Below are positions 10,323-25,190 of a stretch of 64,000 nucleotides of DNA, one piece after another. Position 1 is the first letter of the stretch. Every line of letters starts with the position of its first letter. The notes beneath the pieces are model-generated. The model was not told the origin of the DNA, did no database searches, and saw only the letters and a list, made by a program, of their open reading frames with translations. This DNA comes from Theodoxus fluviatilis (taxonomy: Eukaryota; Mollusca; Gastropoda; Cycloneritida; Neritidae): assembly GCA_034096865.1 (NCBI GenBank), contig JAWQFJ010025561.1, forward strand, positions 129,001 to 193,000, given 5' to 3'. Both the position numbers and the translations under genes were made by a program.

Positions 10323-13134
10323 GTTCGCCTCTTTGCCAAATATCATCACCAAACCAAGAAGGGACCGAAAGGTTAAGCCACCATTAAACTAACCGTGCGC
10401 AAATCTCCCATTAAAACGACAGACTCAGGCGTGCAGAGCAGCACACGAGCAACGCAAGTCCCACGAGCGGAGAAAAAAAAGAACGTTTTCATCTTTTGCC
10501 TCCCAAGTCCTTTAATAGCGGAGACTGCCCCTCACAAAAGGCAAGCCTTAAGTAGATTTCCCTTCATCAAGTTAAAAGCTTTATCATCTGGGAGCGAACA
10601 GTCGCAGGGAAACGGCCTCCACAGAATTTCGAGCTATTTATTGAACGGACCATTTCCAACCGGCTGCGCAGGCCCGGCCAATTTTGTAATAAAGGGATTC
10701 ATACGGGACTGGTAGGAAAACCGAGGGACTTTGATGCCCTCGATCTATTATCAAACTTGGCGTCAGTGCGACCTGCCTTCCTATCCCGCCACCCACGAGA
10801 CATCAACGTTCTTAAGCTACCGATAATTACAACGCTGGTTGCTGCCTTCGGATCATCTCGATAAGAAAGCGCTCTCTTCCTCCTGCCCTAAGCTTGCCAT
10901 GCTCAACTGGCTTATATAATGCTTCCATCATGCTGGCGTTACCATGACAACAGAAATTGAAATCGTGTCGAACAAGCAGAGCAGAAGGAAGGGTGAGAGC
11001 GAGGTGGGAAAAAAAGGCAGGCTCGCAGACCAAAGACAAAGGTACGGGCAATATCTTCATCTAAGAGACGTGGGAGATGGGGAGTAGGGAGGGATTGAGC
11101 GGGGGTTGGGGGAGAAGATGAGTGCAAGGCACGCGTCAGATTCAATAGGGGAAGGATGGGGAGGGGGTGGGAGGAAGCGGTGGAGGAAAACAGGGAAGAG
11201 GAGGTACAGAGACGAATCCGAAAAGGGGGAAGCATCTGCCCACCCGTGTATGATGAATTATTTCCAGGGCATACCCGGCCATCTATATCTGACAGCATGA
11301 GCGGAGGCCAATATTTTCAAAGACATCACAGCGCCGTTTCATAACAGGCTATCTCGCCTCCGTCTCACAGCCCAAAATTGCGCGATCAATTCCGCGCAAG
11401 CGCGAAGACAACAACTCTGTCGCACCGTCTGGATTGGAGAGCGCTGTGACGTGCTTGCGAAGTGATTTCCCCTGGTCTTTGGCCCAGGAAAACAGCTGCG
11501 AGCTGTCGGGAAATTCCTGCCAAACAGCGTGCGAAAGGCTACGGAACACCAAAGCCAGAAATATATCGTGCGATTACATTGCAAAAATGTAACATTACAC
11601 AAACACCCGCGCTCGATCTGACCTCAAAAACATCAAATCGTTTAAGAACAAATGGATAACTACAAAAAATAGATTTAAACCGGAGCAGTGCCTAGTAAAA
11701 AGCCATTTTCAATGAGAAAAAGAAGAGAGCGATAAATAACATTGAACAGTTGAAACAGATCACGGAATATCTGCTCTTGCCACGGAAGTAGCTTATGGCA
11801 GTTTTAACCTCATGAGACTAACAAAAATGTTTCATAAAGTAATCTGACACAAAGTGCATAAAGCACTCCCAAGTCATGTCGACCCGGCAAATGATAGTGA
11901 CTTCACACTTTTTGATGACTTTCAATGTACAAAAACTAGAGCTAAAGCACCAAAGAATGGCGCCATCAAGACTAACACAAACATTGCACACGTGAGACAA
12001 ATAAAAAGATGCTATGTCTGGATTCTTGCTCAACTTTCGATCCCGATCAATAACATCCTCTTCAACTAAAATCCCCTTGCTCCTTCCGCCTTATTAAACA
12101 CGCATAAAATACCGGGGGCAGTTTCTGAAGGCTCGCGACAATAACAAAGTGCAGTCGAACCCGATGAGAATAGAGTTGTCTCCAACATAACGCAATAGCA
12201 CTTCATTTCCACGACCGGCTCTCGGAGGAATAATTTCATTGAGAAGGAGGGATTATGGATGGCAAGCCGAGGACGGAGACAGGGGAGGGTGTGATCCTGA
12301 CGCCACCGGCAGCACTTAAAGCCCAATCACACAGCTCATTTGGCCGTCCACATGCGTCGTCTTCTTTTCCCTCCTTCCCTCCCTCGCTCTACTCTTTCCC
12401 TTCCTCCCTCTCTTCTTCCGTCCTTGAGACCCTCCCTTCTGCCACGGACCCTTCCTTTTGAGCCACGCCTTGACCTGGTGCTGTCCGGCCTGTCAACCCG
12501 AAGCAGGGTCTGCACGTCCTCCACAGCCGTTTTTTGGCAAGACCTTCGGGCTCCACCCCAGTCCCACCGCGCCATTATTTCCCCCATCCCCGATCGCTTA
12601 GCCACTGCATCGATTTCTGGCATGGCTGCCCATGTCGGCAGGCAATTTGAGGAGGGGACGGTGAAGAGAACGTCAAGTGGTGAATCATTACTTTTGTGGC
12701 CACTGATGTTCCTCCGATGAAGCAGAAAACCGCGTTATGGGGGGATCTGGACGCTGACGGCTCGGTCTGAGCAGCCACGCCTAGAGGTGATCTTCATCTG
12801 CTTGCTGATCTCTCATCTGACCCTTGCTGTGCCAGCCACAACCCTCGAGGAGTTCGGAGTAACAGAGCAGAAGTGTGGAATCAGAAATAATTTTCGCATC
12901 CCTCACCTCGTCTCTTTACTGTTGATTGGTCATCGCTCCACTACTTCAGCAGAAATCTGCGTTATTACATTACTAACACCCATTAGCTATCTATGCATAC
13001 AAACTTGACACTGAAAACTAGGTCTTACGAAAGTGTGGGGATTAAAGCTTAGAATCTTCTTGTGTAACCACTTTCTTCTCTTAAAATCTTTACCATCCCA
13101 TACATTTCCTCTCTAGCCCCATTTCTCGGCTTTA

Positions 13135-13290
13135 CCCCCCCCCCCCCCCTTCTCCCCCCTCCTCCCCCTCTCTTTCTCCCCTTCCCCTCCTTAAGGATCT
13201 CCTGGGTTCATCTCGTCATCAGTTCTGGCGTGGCTTCATCAGCAGGCGCTGTTTTTCCTTCATTCCCCTGGGGGGGGGGGGGGGGGGGGG
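13135..13290. repeat. Opposed poly-C and poly-G tracts
   Basis: A C15 run at 13135-13149 with further C-rich sequence to 13192, then a G21 run at 13270-13290. The two runs are mutually complementary across about 120 bp. Confidence 0.85.
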
Positions 13291-14052
13291 CGGACAGGCA
13301 GCAACACTTGGAATCTCTCTAAGACCCGCCTGAGAAATGAGCAATGAGTTGGGGCCAGTCTTCATTTCGAAGGGCGACGGCAACCCTGAGAAATGGACAC
13401 TCTCTAGCATCCATTTCCAGAAAATTGAAGTGAAAATAGAGAACTGCGACGCGGAATGAAAATGGCATTGCGAGGAATGAAAGAGGATGAAAACTTTAGG
13501 GCTGCCCCTGAGTGCGGTCCCGACATTCTTCCCGGGATCCAAAGGGAATCCCAGCTAGACTGCCAAGGCAAACAGGAGACACTAGTCAGCACAAAGGAAT
13601 CAAAGAGATGTCGCCCTGTGCTGCAATGTAAGGCGGCACGGTTGGTCAATACTCGTGTTTATGCTCCTAGTGTCAAGTCGGACGTCTACCAGCTCATGTG
13701 GCTGCTCGTATTCCCTGGTGGTGCACGCGGGAATCGAAGAGTGCCAATGAATAATGCAGCGAGACAAAAACGACTATTTCCCAAAGATATTTGAACATGT
13801 TTCCAAGAGAAAAACTGTCCCCACTTTGGCAAACGACAACGCTGTCAGATATTCAAATCGCAGGGGATAAGACAACCAAAGTATTGTCCAAGTCATCCAT
13901 ACTACTTACGCCGCCCACTAATCACTGACGGACAAATTTACCTACATGATGGAAGCATTTACTTACATGACCGCATCGATCTAATCGTCGGCGCTAGTCC
14001 AATTTTGCTGCAGTTTTTAGTTCATCCTGTTATTACATTCTTTAAAAAATAT

Positions 14053-14448
14053 TTACGTTCGTCGTAGAAATCGATTTCGAGAGGTACCGGGTGTCTCCAT
14101 CGGCAGTCCTTCAGTGCATTCATCGCCCTTGTGCAAGCATACGGATTTTCTCATGCGGTCTCGTAGGCTGTGAAGGTACTCGTCAATACTTACACGGTCA
14201 ACACTGGCAGGCGCGAGAGAAATATTGACATTGTGTTTGACACGGTAAGGCATATAATCTTTGCCGTCGTAATTGACAACGATGGCACTTTTGACCCCGC
14301 TACTACTCGCCTCTGACCTACACTCTACACGTTTGACAGAGGATAAAGATATTGTCTGATGATGAAGTGCCTTTAAAAAATGATCGTCGTTGCTGACAAT
14401 ATACTTACAGAACGTATACTTAAACCGTGCCTTCCGAAAGTGGATTAT
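14053..14448 (-). CDS. Unrecognised open frame, possible decayed or orphan coding exon
   Basis: The minus strand is open from just after a TGA at 14449-14451 to a TAA at 14053-14055, 131 codons, with the first in-frame Met at 14253. The sequence does not look like repeat translation: it includes KYIVSNDDHFLKALHHQ, VNYDGKDYMPYRVKHNVN, RVSIDEYLHSLRDRMRKSV and CLHKGDECTEGLP, with mixed codon use and balanced composition. I do not recognise a family. It lies in the giant plexin intron on the same strand as plexin, but its phase and sequence do not fit the plexin PSI between the two flanking exons. It could be a remnant of a transposon-derived protein, part of a nested gene, or chance. The only support is the open frame and its protein-like composition. 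Confidence 0.22.
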   Translation of the reverse strand: MIHFRKARFKYTFCKYIVSNDDHFLKALHHQTISLSSVKRVECRSEASSSGVKSAIVVNYDGKDYMPYRVKHNVNISLAPASVDRVSIDEYLHSLRDRMRKSVCLHKGDECTEGLPMETPGTSRNRFLRRT

Positions 14449-15539
14449 TCAAAGCCGTTTCCATTAGCAACACTTTCTTCAAAAGACTTACTTACCTCAT
14501 CACTGCGGGAGACTCATACCCCATACAGACGAAGCTTTCATTCCAAGTGCTATATCGTCCTGAATGTACATTTTCTTTTAACAACTATAATAATCCTCCT
14601 TCAGCATGCCATGCATACTAACAACACAGTGCAGGCATTTAAGAACCTTACAAATCTGCAATGACGCATTGTTGAGGTAAAGATCATTAGTTCGTCGTGA
14701 CTAATATACTCGTATAACTTGACGAGCGACCACTTCTGGCCAAATACTCTCTAATAGAAGCTCAACGAACGGAGTCATGCCGCAAAGACAGAAGGCCGTG
14801 GGAGACTTCAAAGCGAAAGGGGACGAGGGGACCTTGGGCTGAGCATTGTCGCTCGAGTCATTCGAGCAGCACGGATAGCGCGGGCGCGCTGGCGAAACAC
14901 AATTTTAATGAGGACTTCCGTCCAACTCGAGAAGTCGATCTCCTGAAACAAAGGCTGACGTGAGGCGAAACCTAAAAAGAGGCTGTGCGCACGTGCGACA
15001 GGGGAGATAATTACGGGGCTTTCTTAAAACACGACCCCCGGGTCTCCCTTCTTCCCTCCACTGCCGGGCGACCTCCCAGCAATCCGCATCACCAGCTGTG
15101 CAAATCAACACGAGCTCCAAAATTCATGGCTAATTGATAGAGTAGAAGGCGGGCGCCATCCCTCATTGATTTCCAGAGACTTGACTTAGGATTAAGTCGT
15201 TTGAATTGGCCGCCATTTCCATATGTCGTTGCGAATTGGAAGCCTGCATCCTTCGCAGCAGGCTCTGATGGGGGATGTTATTGTCAATGAGGGGGCTACA
15301 GCAGGAAGCGAAAGGAGGGCGGACGACGGCGGGTGAATTTGAAAGGAACTGAAGCATGAAGCCATTATCAGGCGGGGCCACGGCCACGGCCGGTGCTGCT
15401 ACAATGACAGGACGCACGTTTCCCACCATGATTAGGCTGCCAGCAAAAATGGCCGCCTCACAGCACTGAGCCAGACTCCCTGCTGGTCGTCTTACTAGAG
15501 CAGCTACTCCGTCCTTCTGTATGTGTGTTTATCTGTATG

Positions 15540-15590
15540 TCTGTCAGTGTGCCTGTCTGTCTGCCTGTCTTCCAGCAAATGCCCCCACCC

Positions 15591-15668
<78 letters not shown>
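15540..15668. repeat. (TCTG/CCTG)n followed by (CT)n
   Basis: CTGT/CTGC tetranucleotides to about 15572, a short unique spacer, then about 75 bp of CT with one CCTTT interruption. Confidence 0.88.
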
Positions 15669-15672
<4 letters not shown>

Positions 15673-16110
15673 TACTCGCACTCTTTCTCTGGAAATGACT
15701 TGAGCGTTTCATGATTAATATTTCGGCGTCAAATTCCAAGTTACATTGTCTTACCCTCACTTTCGTTAACAGCTAACAGTACAAACTTGCCAGAAACCCT
15801 GACAGAAAATGAGACCAAACCACAAAATGTAAGGACTAGCGCACTTCGTTTTTCTAGGTTAACACGAGATCTTAGCTCAACCCATGTTGCTTCATTCTTC
15901 CCATGTCTTCGACCTTGTACTCATTGCTTCTGGCAAATGTCCCTCAGCCAACGCCAACATCATCGATCCGACCAGGATTTTCAAGAGCTGCCAAACTACA
16001 CGCCTGCAAAACCCTGCTTTCGTTCCACACATACCAAGTAGGTGATGACCAGTTGGAGAAGATGGGAGGGAAAAAAAGTCCTCACTCAAACCGATTTCGT
16101 ACTGAATTTC

Positions 16111-16132
16111 CAACAACAACAACAACAGCAAC
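16111..16132. repeat. (CAA)n trinucleotide repeat
   Basis: Six CAA units and a CAG variant. Confidence 0.8.
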
Positions 16133-16829
16133 CCCATAGAAACATATTTAAGAAAACAAATTCCCAAAGCATATCGATGAAGAAAGACCCTGGGGACCGA
16201 AAAGTCCAGATAAGTCGTTGAGAAAGAATAGGTTTCGACCTTGTCGAGGGAAAAAAAATGAATTCTTTACATACACGACGTAAAAAACTACGTACGATTC
16301 AAACGCATTCGCTGAGCATCGATCTTCGAAGCCTCTCTTCTTCAAAACTCAGACAAAAATGTCAGCGTAGTATTTTCCGCGCTGCCCTGGCCTATATCCT
16401 GCCTGTGGCTTCGGGTTACGGACTGGAGGGCAACAGCCACACTAAGCCTGGACTTGGCAGAGGAAAATCACGCCCAGGGCGCTGGCACCAGAAGCTCCAT
16501 TCGCACCAGGTCTCTGGGGCCACGGCCCGCACTGCCAATCGATAAGCTAATAACCCTGAAGACCACGGGACCGCTCTCTATACGAAGGTAACTGGCATTC
16601 CCTCGCAGATGACATGCATACATACATGCTTCCAGAGTGACTTATCCCGACTGTCAAGGGTAACAGAGTGGCGTAGGTACATAGACGAGATACCCTCATG
16701 GGGACAGGTGTAGGGGCGGGGGCAGATGGTAGGGTTAGGTGATGTGTCAGTGTTATGATGCATGTTTCAAAACACGAACCACAGTTCTGGCGGCTACAAT
16801 ATCTATACACAGTCATTAAGAGTGAGAAC

Positions 16830-16855
16830 AGAGAGAGAGACGCACAGAGAGAGAG

Positions 16856-16930
<75 letters not shown>

Positions 16931-16945
16931 CAGACAGACAGACAG

Positions 16946-17027
<82 letters not shown>

Positions 17028-17031
17028 GGGG
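16830..17031. repeat. Long (GA)n array with CACA/GACA interruptions
   Basis: GA dinucleotides run for about 200 bp, interrupted by CACACA near 16857 and by CAGACAGACAGACA near 16923-16950, and ending in GGGAGGGGGG. Confidence 0.9.
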
Positions 17032-17699
17032 AGAACGACAGAAAGGTGGGTGGGTGAGGAGGGGGATGCGTGTAGACAAGCGAAAGTAAAATGTTCACAG
17101 AGAGGATACTGTGATGAGCTACGTACAGCAATGAAGTAACTTTGGCGTTCTAACCTCATTTTTCCTTTGTGCCCCCACCTCCATACTCCTCCAGCTTGCA
17201 TTTGCCTCGGGCACGGCATGACCTCAGAGTAATTAAAAAAGTTTCCCTCAAAACATACTTCTATGGCAGGGTGAAACTAGCTACAAAGAATTACTACGTC
17301 AATTAAAAAGCCCATCCAGTTAGATTTTAAGGATGAAAGACAAAAAATAGTCAAGACGAATTGGCTGCAGGCTTACTGCATCCTCACGAGGCAAGCTCAG
17401 AGCCACATGTAAAACCTGCTCTTCCTTCAGGAGGAAACGCTAACTAAACGCTCGATACCCTCCTTTCCCTGCACTCGTCCGAAACTCCAATATACTCTAT
17501 AGACCCTGGGAGTCAGAAAAAACACGAACCAGATAGCATCGGCAAACAGGCTGGGTATAAAACCTGACTGCAAACACTGCCTGAGCATCAGTCACTTCAG
17601 ACGAAGGCAGTGCGAAGGCAGGGCGCGGGTCAAGCAAGATGAAGGCTGGCTACGCTTCTCTGGTCTCTCAGGGAAAGGTAAACATTTACATTTCGCCTG

Positions 17700-17703
<4 letters not shown>

Positions 17704-17769
<66 letters not shown>

Positions 17770-17876
17770 GAGACAGAGAGAGAGAGACAGACAGAGAGAG
17801 AGAGACAGAGAGAGAGACACAGAGAGAGAGAGATTGAGAGACAGAGACACAGAGAGATACAGAGAGACACACACGC

Positions 17877-17929
<53 letters not shown>

Positions 17930-18026
17930 CAGACAGACAGAGAGAGAAGATAGATAGAAAAATAGACATAAGACAAACAGACAGACAGGCAGACAGGCAG
18001 ACAGCCAGGGAGCCAGACAGCCAGAG
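17704..18026. repeat. Compound (GA)n / (GACA)n / (CAGG)n repeat
   Basis: A pure GA run at 17704-17760 grades into GAGACAGA variants, a second GA run at 17880-17922, then GACA and CAGGCAGA variants up to 18026. It is continuous purine-rich sequence with increasing CA interruptions toward the right. Confidence 0.9.
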
Positions 18027-19259
18027 GCGAGGCAGAGACAGATACACCAAGAGTTCCAGCAAGTCATGTCTTCAGAAAAGAACGGTCTTCAGAGCAGCCT
18101 GCCCAAATTCTGCTGGGGCCAAAAGGTTGGGGACAGCTACAAGTCGGGATATATGATTCATACCCGAGTGATTGATGCCAAAACCGCCCGAGATGACGTT
18201 AACTGTCATAATTGTATCAGGAACAGGCAGGCTTTCGCCCAAGTCAGAACTTACAATCAGCCCGCCTCAATAAGTTGGTGTTAGAGCATTACGCACTCCG
18301 ACCACATCCTCCCTCCCTCTAACCTGATTTATTCATCAAGTGTTTGTGGACCCGACCAAAATGGCCCATCGAGGATCTCGAATTTCCCGGCAAAATGTTT
18401 GGACTGGGGAATCGCTCCCGTCCTTTCCGCGGCGCTGATTGCGACCAATCAAGTGCCGATAGAAAATGAGGTCTCCAGTGAGGAGGCGCAATTCCACGAC
18501 GAGAAAACTCGTTAACGATGATTCACATGTCAGTGTGACAATTAAGACAGACGAAATATTGCTTTAGGATTACTCAGGGGTTACTGCTTTGTCATTTCAA
18601 GGAGAACTCCCAAGACAAAGTCGGAAAAAACAACATTACCGACCAGCCATTAAAACATCATCGACGCAACAGCTGAGGGCATCAAACGGATGGAGGTCGT
18701 CGAGACACGCGTGCTTTACGTGGTAGCGGACGTGACCTTCGACCTCGAGAGCCGTCATGGCTGACAAGCTCACGTCATCGTCATCAGGGAGCAAGTTACG
18801 CCTCTCCAATCACGACTGCTTCCGCTCTTTTGCCTTCGCAAGCAAAGACAAATGTTTACTTCGAAAACGCTTAAATAAAAATTGAATTGTTTCTTTATAA
18901 ATTCATCTCTCGGTTTGCCCTCAGTGCCCTTATGTCTGTTAACAAGAGGAAGAAGACATGACAAGAAAAGAAATATTGAAAAAGCAACCAATAACATTTC
19001 ACGTTTCCTCGATTTGGTGAAACTAAATCGACATTTCTCTTCGTTTCTTGATTATGACAAACCTGTTTCCCACTTTTAAAAAAGGAGAGGAACTATTTCG
19101 GCACACCAGGGAGGAACACAGCGTGAGGGTACATCCAGGACAGGCAATCAAGGAAACCCTCGGCGCCGAGACCAAGGGGACGTGAGAGCAGAGAGGAAAA
19201 AATCGCCTGATTGGCAACGTCCACTGGGAGGAGTCCTTCCTGCTCTGAGTATTACACCG

Positions 19260-19279
19260 ACAGCAGCAGCAGCAGCAGT
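19260..19279. repeat. (CAG)6 trinucleotide repeat
   Basis: Six CAG units immediately left of the duplicated microsatellite cluster. Confidence 0.85.
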
Positions 19280-19326
19280 GCTCCAAGGTTTTCCTTCCTT
19301 GTCTCCTCCATATTCAAAAATGTTCC

Positions 19327-20097
<771 letters not shown>

Positions 20098-22714
20098 TTT
20101 CCTTGAAAGATCGAGAGAGCATGAAATCATTCTAAAAGTTCAACGCTGTAGGGAAAATAATGGAGCACAAAGCAGCTTTACATTCTTGAAATCATTTTAT
20201 CTGCCTCGTAGGAAATGACAAACCTCTAAACTTGAAGCAGAGAACGGATTAGCGAATACTTGTCGATTCCTTCTGGCTAGAAGCTTAATTAAGAAAATTG
20301 CATGCACTCGATTAACAAACGAACGGTCTATCCTACTAACAGTTCGCTATCTGCCACATTCCTGTTCAATTATTAGACTAAGAAAAAAAAAACTTTCTCA
20401 ACCAGTTATGCACGTACTTTTAAAAGAGCTCTTTTTCGTGTTAGGATCAAACAGTTCTGCTCATTTATGAAGAAAATGATTAATGTACTTTCATTTGGCG
20501 CTCAAAACAACTCAATAAATATTTAGAAGAAAGAACACCCCAGCAGCAAGAGCGTAGGACATCAAAGAGGGTATCTAAAGAGCTGCTGTCACTGTATACT
20601 CCAGACGTCTGCGGTCCAGGCAGCACGGACGTCAGCAAGACAGGTCAGGGTCGCCAGACGGATGGGTCTCTGCGCTCCGGCACGCCGTGCATCTGGGGGC
20701 AGCCCCAGTGACTGATGGTCATCTGAGAAATTGGTGGAACCTCCAGGGCGGCAGTCGAAGCCTCCTGGCACCAGTCTCCCGACTCCTGACCACAGCAAGG
20801 CTGTTCCGGAGGGGAAGCGGGCACGAGTATTTCATCAGGCTCATCTCCCCGCAGAGTGGTAGTTCCACGGGCGTTAACGTGCTTACGTCCACTAGAAAGT
20901 TTCTGAAAAGTTTCCATGTTGCTCAGACCACTGAGGCTTGCTGTTTGCGAGATGCCTTTTTGAGTGAAAAATTGATCAAAGGATTTCCTACATTAGCAGA
21001 AGCGTGGGTGGAAAGATAATCGCCAGTGTATGAACGTCCGAGAAGGAGGCACGCGTGAGGAGCAAAGTACACGACGTGACCGACAAACAGATGGCCCATC
21101 AAAATGATGCTAATCACGTATTCCCGGAGGCAATGCATAGCAGTAACTTCCATTCTGGGCGGAAATAGGGCTTATAGCCTAGTGTGCGACAGGCTTACTC
21201 TCTGTGGGTCGAATTGATTAATGGGCCGCACAAGTCTAATACTGTGGTCGCGTGTCTTTGCGGCGTGAACAGCGGTCCTTAAGAAATGTGCGTTGCAATG
21301 TTTCTCTTTCAGTGAAAAGCAAATAGTCTGTAGATTCTTTCGGAATCCTCCTCCTGTCATCCGCAAGACAAAGCTAAACCTCGTCCTGATCGTGAGAGCC
21401 TTTCAAGGCAGGGAAGGCCCATAAAGACCTCTGCAGAAGAGGAAAACGAAGGCGATACATGCAAACAAACTAATGCCTACAAAATCATATCTTGATGGCT
21501 TTTGTGTGCTTAGAGACGGGAAGGGAGGGGGTAGGGAAGGGAGAGGGGAACTCTTCGCCCTTCAGAAAAAAAATAAGCAAAAGATTAATGCAAATGTGAT
21601 TAACACTGCCAACTTTACGATTGGCCAGAAAGGTGCCGGGCCTCTAGCAGCAAAGGGCAGATACGCTGGGAAAACACGAAACGGCACTGACAAGCACTTG
21701 GAGAGATAGGGGGAAACAGAAAGAAATACAAATGCACGAAAGGAAGATATGTAACTGTCTACAGCGAGGCGACACACGTAAACAAACCATCTCTGTTAAA
21801 CCATACGAGTTCTCTAAGGAAGGAAAGGGAAGGGAAAATAGGCCAAGGGGAGGAAAACAGCGAGACGGGCTGATGGGAAACATGGAAGAAGTGCGGAGAA
21901 GCCGGAGAGCTTTTCCAAAAAGTGCTGCTTCGTCCTGGGAGGAAGACCTGCTAGCGCCCGGGATCAGCGGCAGCAGCGCGCTATTAGCCCTGGACGCCGC
22001 ACAGCCGCGGAGGTCTGCATTTCCAATCCTCGCCTTCCCCGCAGCTCGCCTCCCCTGCCCCTTGCCTGACTGGCACAGCAGATGACACGAGACAACGAAG
22101 AAAATGGTGGCAATTGACGCCTTTCCCCTAGCAGTAAATCGGTTAATACGGATGCTTTGCATCTCCTCCTCCACGAGTAATGTGCCGAAGGAGGAGAGAA
22201 GCTGTTCTCCACCGAGCCACGTGCCCCGGCAGTGGCTTTCCTGCAGTCTCTGTTCGACAACGCGCACAGCTGCGGGATCCGCCAGACAGAAATGCGTGCC
22301 CGCTCTAACAAGGCTCCGAAAGATTATTGCCTCTATTTACCGAGGCAAAACATGGCGTCAAAGACGACTACGACTCCTCTGTGGCGTCAGCATGTCGCAG
22401 TTCGTGCAGCGAGAGAAATGCTTCGGGAAAGAAGCAAGTCAAACTTTCAAGGGCTGAGAATGAAGGACGTTTGATTCTCGGTATAAATAGAGTCAGCATG
22501 ACAAGAGCCTTGGGGAGAGAAATCAATACAGCGAGCATGGAGAGAAAATGTCAAGCGTCGCTTCTCATGCAATACAAAAACCATGGCGACATCGACCTTG
22601 AGCAGAAAGTGGTTATTGCGTTTTGACCGGCGGTTCCTTTGCGTCAGAAATAAAAACTAAAACAGGACCCCTAGATTTGCAGTGTCGGCAATGCGAGATG
22701 AGATTCACGGGGAA

Positions 22715-22913
<199 letters not shown>

Positions 22914-24029
22914 GAGCGAGTAGAGCAAAAAAGCATGAACGCATGCAGCCACCCTGAGTTTGACGTCCTGATTCAGCTCAATTTGATCCAAAACAAGGGG
23001 CTAAAAGCTACATCTGGTGGGTTCGCACTTCCAGAATGAAGCAGAATGAAGCAAAGAACGTGGGAATCCAAACCACACAAGGCACACTAGCAGACGCGGC
23101 CTGATGGCTGAGTGCGTGCATTCTCCGTCTGCGACTCTTTGTCAGCAAGAGTAATGATCGGGAAACTGTAATCTAATTGACCCGTGGCGATCCGGGGAGG
23201 AGAAGTTGACGAAAGAATTAGAGGCAAAGGCGCACGGAATGGGCACCCACAGCTTTGTCTCCGCCGACACAACATCAAACCCGCCGCGTTTTTCGCCGTG
23301 TGTTGTGTCCCCAATCCCCCCGGTAACAGTCTGCAGCCCTTAATTCATAAACGAGAACCAGCCAATATTTGAGATTGATTGGAAGGGTGCACAAAGAAGA
23401 GAGACGGGACTGAGGGGACAGAGAGGGGGAACGAGGGCAGGGGGCGCGGGACGACGCGACATCCCATAGCCTTTGTCTTAAAACTCGGGCTTTGTTTTGC
23501 TGGGAGGGACGTGGGTGATGCGGAACGCGAACTCATACCCAGTTTTCAACTCTTCCATCACCTCCCCTCCCTCAATACCCCTACCCTCCACCCAAAGCCG
23601 AGCCTCACCCCCAACTAGAGCCCACGCCATCCCACCCACCCCACAGCAGCTCTGCTTGCGCCTGATTGCCGACGAAGGAAAATTAATTTTCATAACCAAA
23701 CATATTCCGGGGACGGAGGGGAGAAGAAAACAGGTGGCACACTTGAACAACAAAGAGCGAGCGGGGACAGCCAGGGGGAACAATGATTCATCTCTCATCC
23801 CTTCCCCACACGAGCCGTCCAGGGCGACAATGGTCATAAATTTTTAGCGCTTTTCATTTGGAGCCCTTACAGAAATCGCCACTTGGAACTCTCATTAAGC
23901 AACTCCCCATTCTTCCGGGGCCGTCACTGCTGTTTTTGTGACGTGGATGACAGGTCACATGGCGCGCGTCGGCCCGTGAACCGTCCCCAAATGAAAGAAA
24001 TGATCAGAGAGGACGGGGGATTGGGGGCA

Positions 24030-24164
24030 GGGGGGGGGGGGGGGGGGGGGGGGGTAGAGTGAGGGTGGGGGGAGGGAGGGAGGATGAGAGAAAGACGGAA
24101 GAAGAAGGGGCAGTGGGGCTCACAATCTAAAGCTTCAGTACATCGCCCCCCCCCCCCCCCCCCC
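24030..24164. repeat. Opposed poly-G and poly-C tracts
   Basis: A G24-25 run at 24030-24054 and a C19 run at 24146-24164, separated by about 91 bp of G-rich then mixed sequence. Confidence 0.85.
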
Positions 24165-25149
24165 TCCATTCCCCCAACTGTGTCCCCTCATCTCCCACCC
24201 CCACATCTCGTCCTCCCCTATCCCTTCATCTCTGGTTTGCCTTTCCTTGTCCCCAAATTACATGTCGACCTCTACCTTCTTTATTCCATGTATAATTAAT
24301 TTGCGTCGAGACTATATGTGCAGTGAACGCTTTAAATATTCATCAACCATGAATTAAAACTGGCATCAAACAGATTACATTGAAAAACTGGATTGAGTTC
24401 GAAAAGTTCACGAGTTATAATTAGTCCAGGCTTGACGCATGGCGTTGATCTTTCTCGTGTGGCCATGACAAAGAGCTGGGGAGAGGATTAGCACATGGCT
24501 GGTTTCCACGTCCGCTCATGCATGGCACTTGGCGTAATGACCCCCCCCCCCCTCCCGTACCTTTCCACCCCCACCCCTCTGTCCGCATCCCTCCAACCCC
24601 ACACCTCCAACCCCACCTAAATAAATCGCACTTTGTCAAACGAGCGTTCGGCTGGAACTGCACAGACAAACACAACTGGGAAAATAACTACCGTTATTGA
24701 GACGCGCGTAAGTTCCTGCAGTCACGCCTTTGTTTGGAAATACATAATTTTAGCTTGACGACTGATCATTCATTTATAGCTGTTTTATTCCGACGTCGTC
24801 AACCATTACATTACATCATCGTCATTATGCCTCACATTTTTGTTTGTTTTTGTTTTCCCTCTCTTTATACACAACAATAAAACGGCTCCTTAGTTTACAG
24901 CGATCCCATCGGCTGTTGTCTCAGCAACGATGTATTTAAAAAATCAAAGTTCTTGGGGACGAAATGATGTATTTTCCCCTACAGTTGAGCATGGAAGAAA
25001 TTCTCTGACTAGCTCGAAAGTAACAAAGGTTTTGCTTTTTGAGAGAGAAAGAAAATCCAGAATGTTTTTAACGAGTAGGGAATACAAAGGACAAGGGAGT
25101 CCTGGAATGATTCGTGGGGTAGAGGTTTGGATGGCGTGCGTGGTGAGAA

Positions 25150-25190
25150 GGGGGGTGGGGGTGGGGGTGGGGGTGGGGGTGGGGTGGGGA
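25150..25190. repeat. (GGGGGT)n G-rich repeat, potential G-quadruplex
   Basis: Seven G-runs of four or five separated by single T residues on the plus strand, a strong G-quadruplex-type pattern. Confidence 0.85.
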
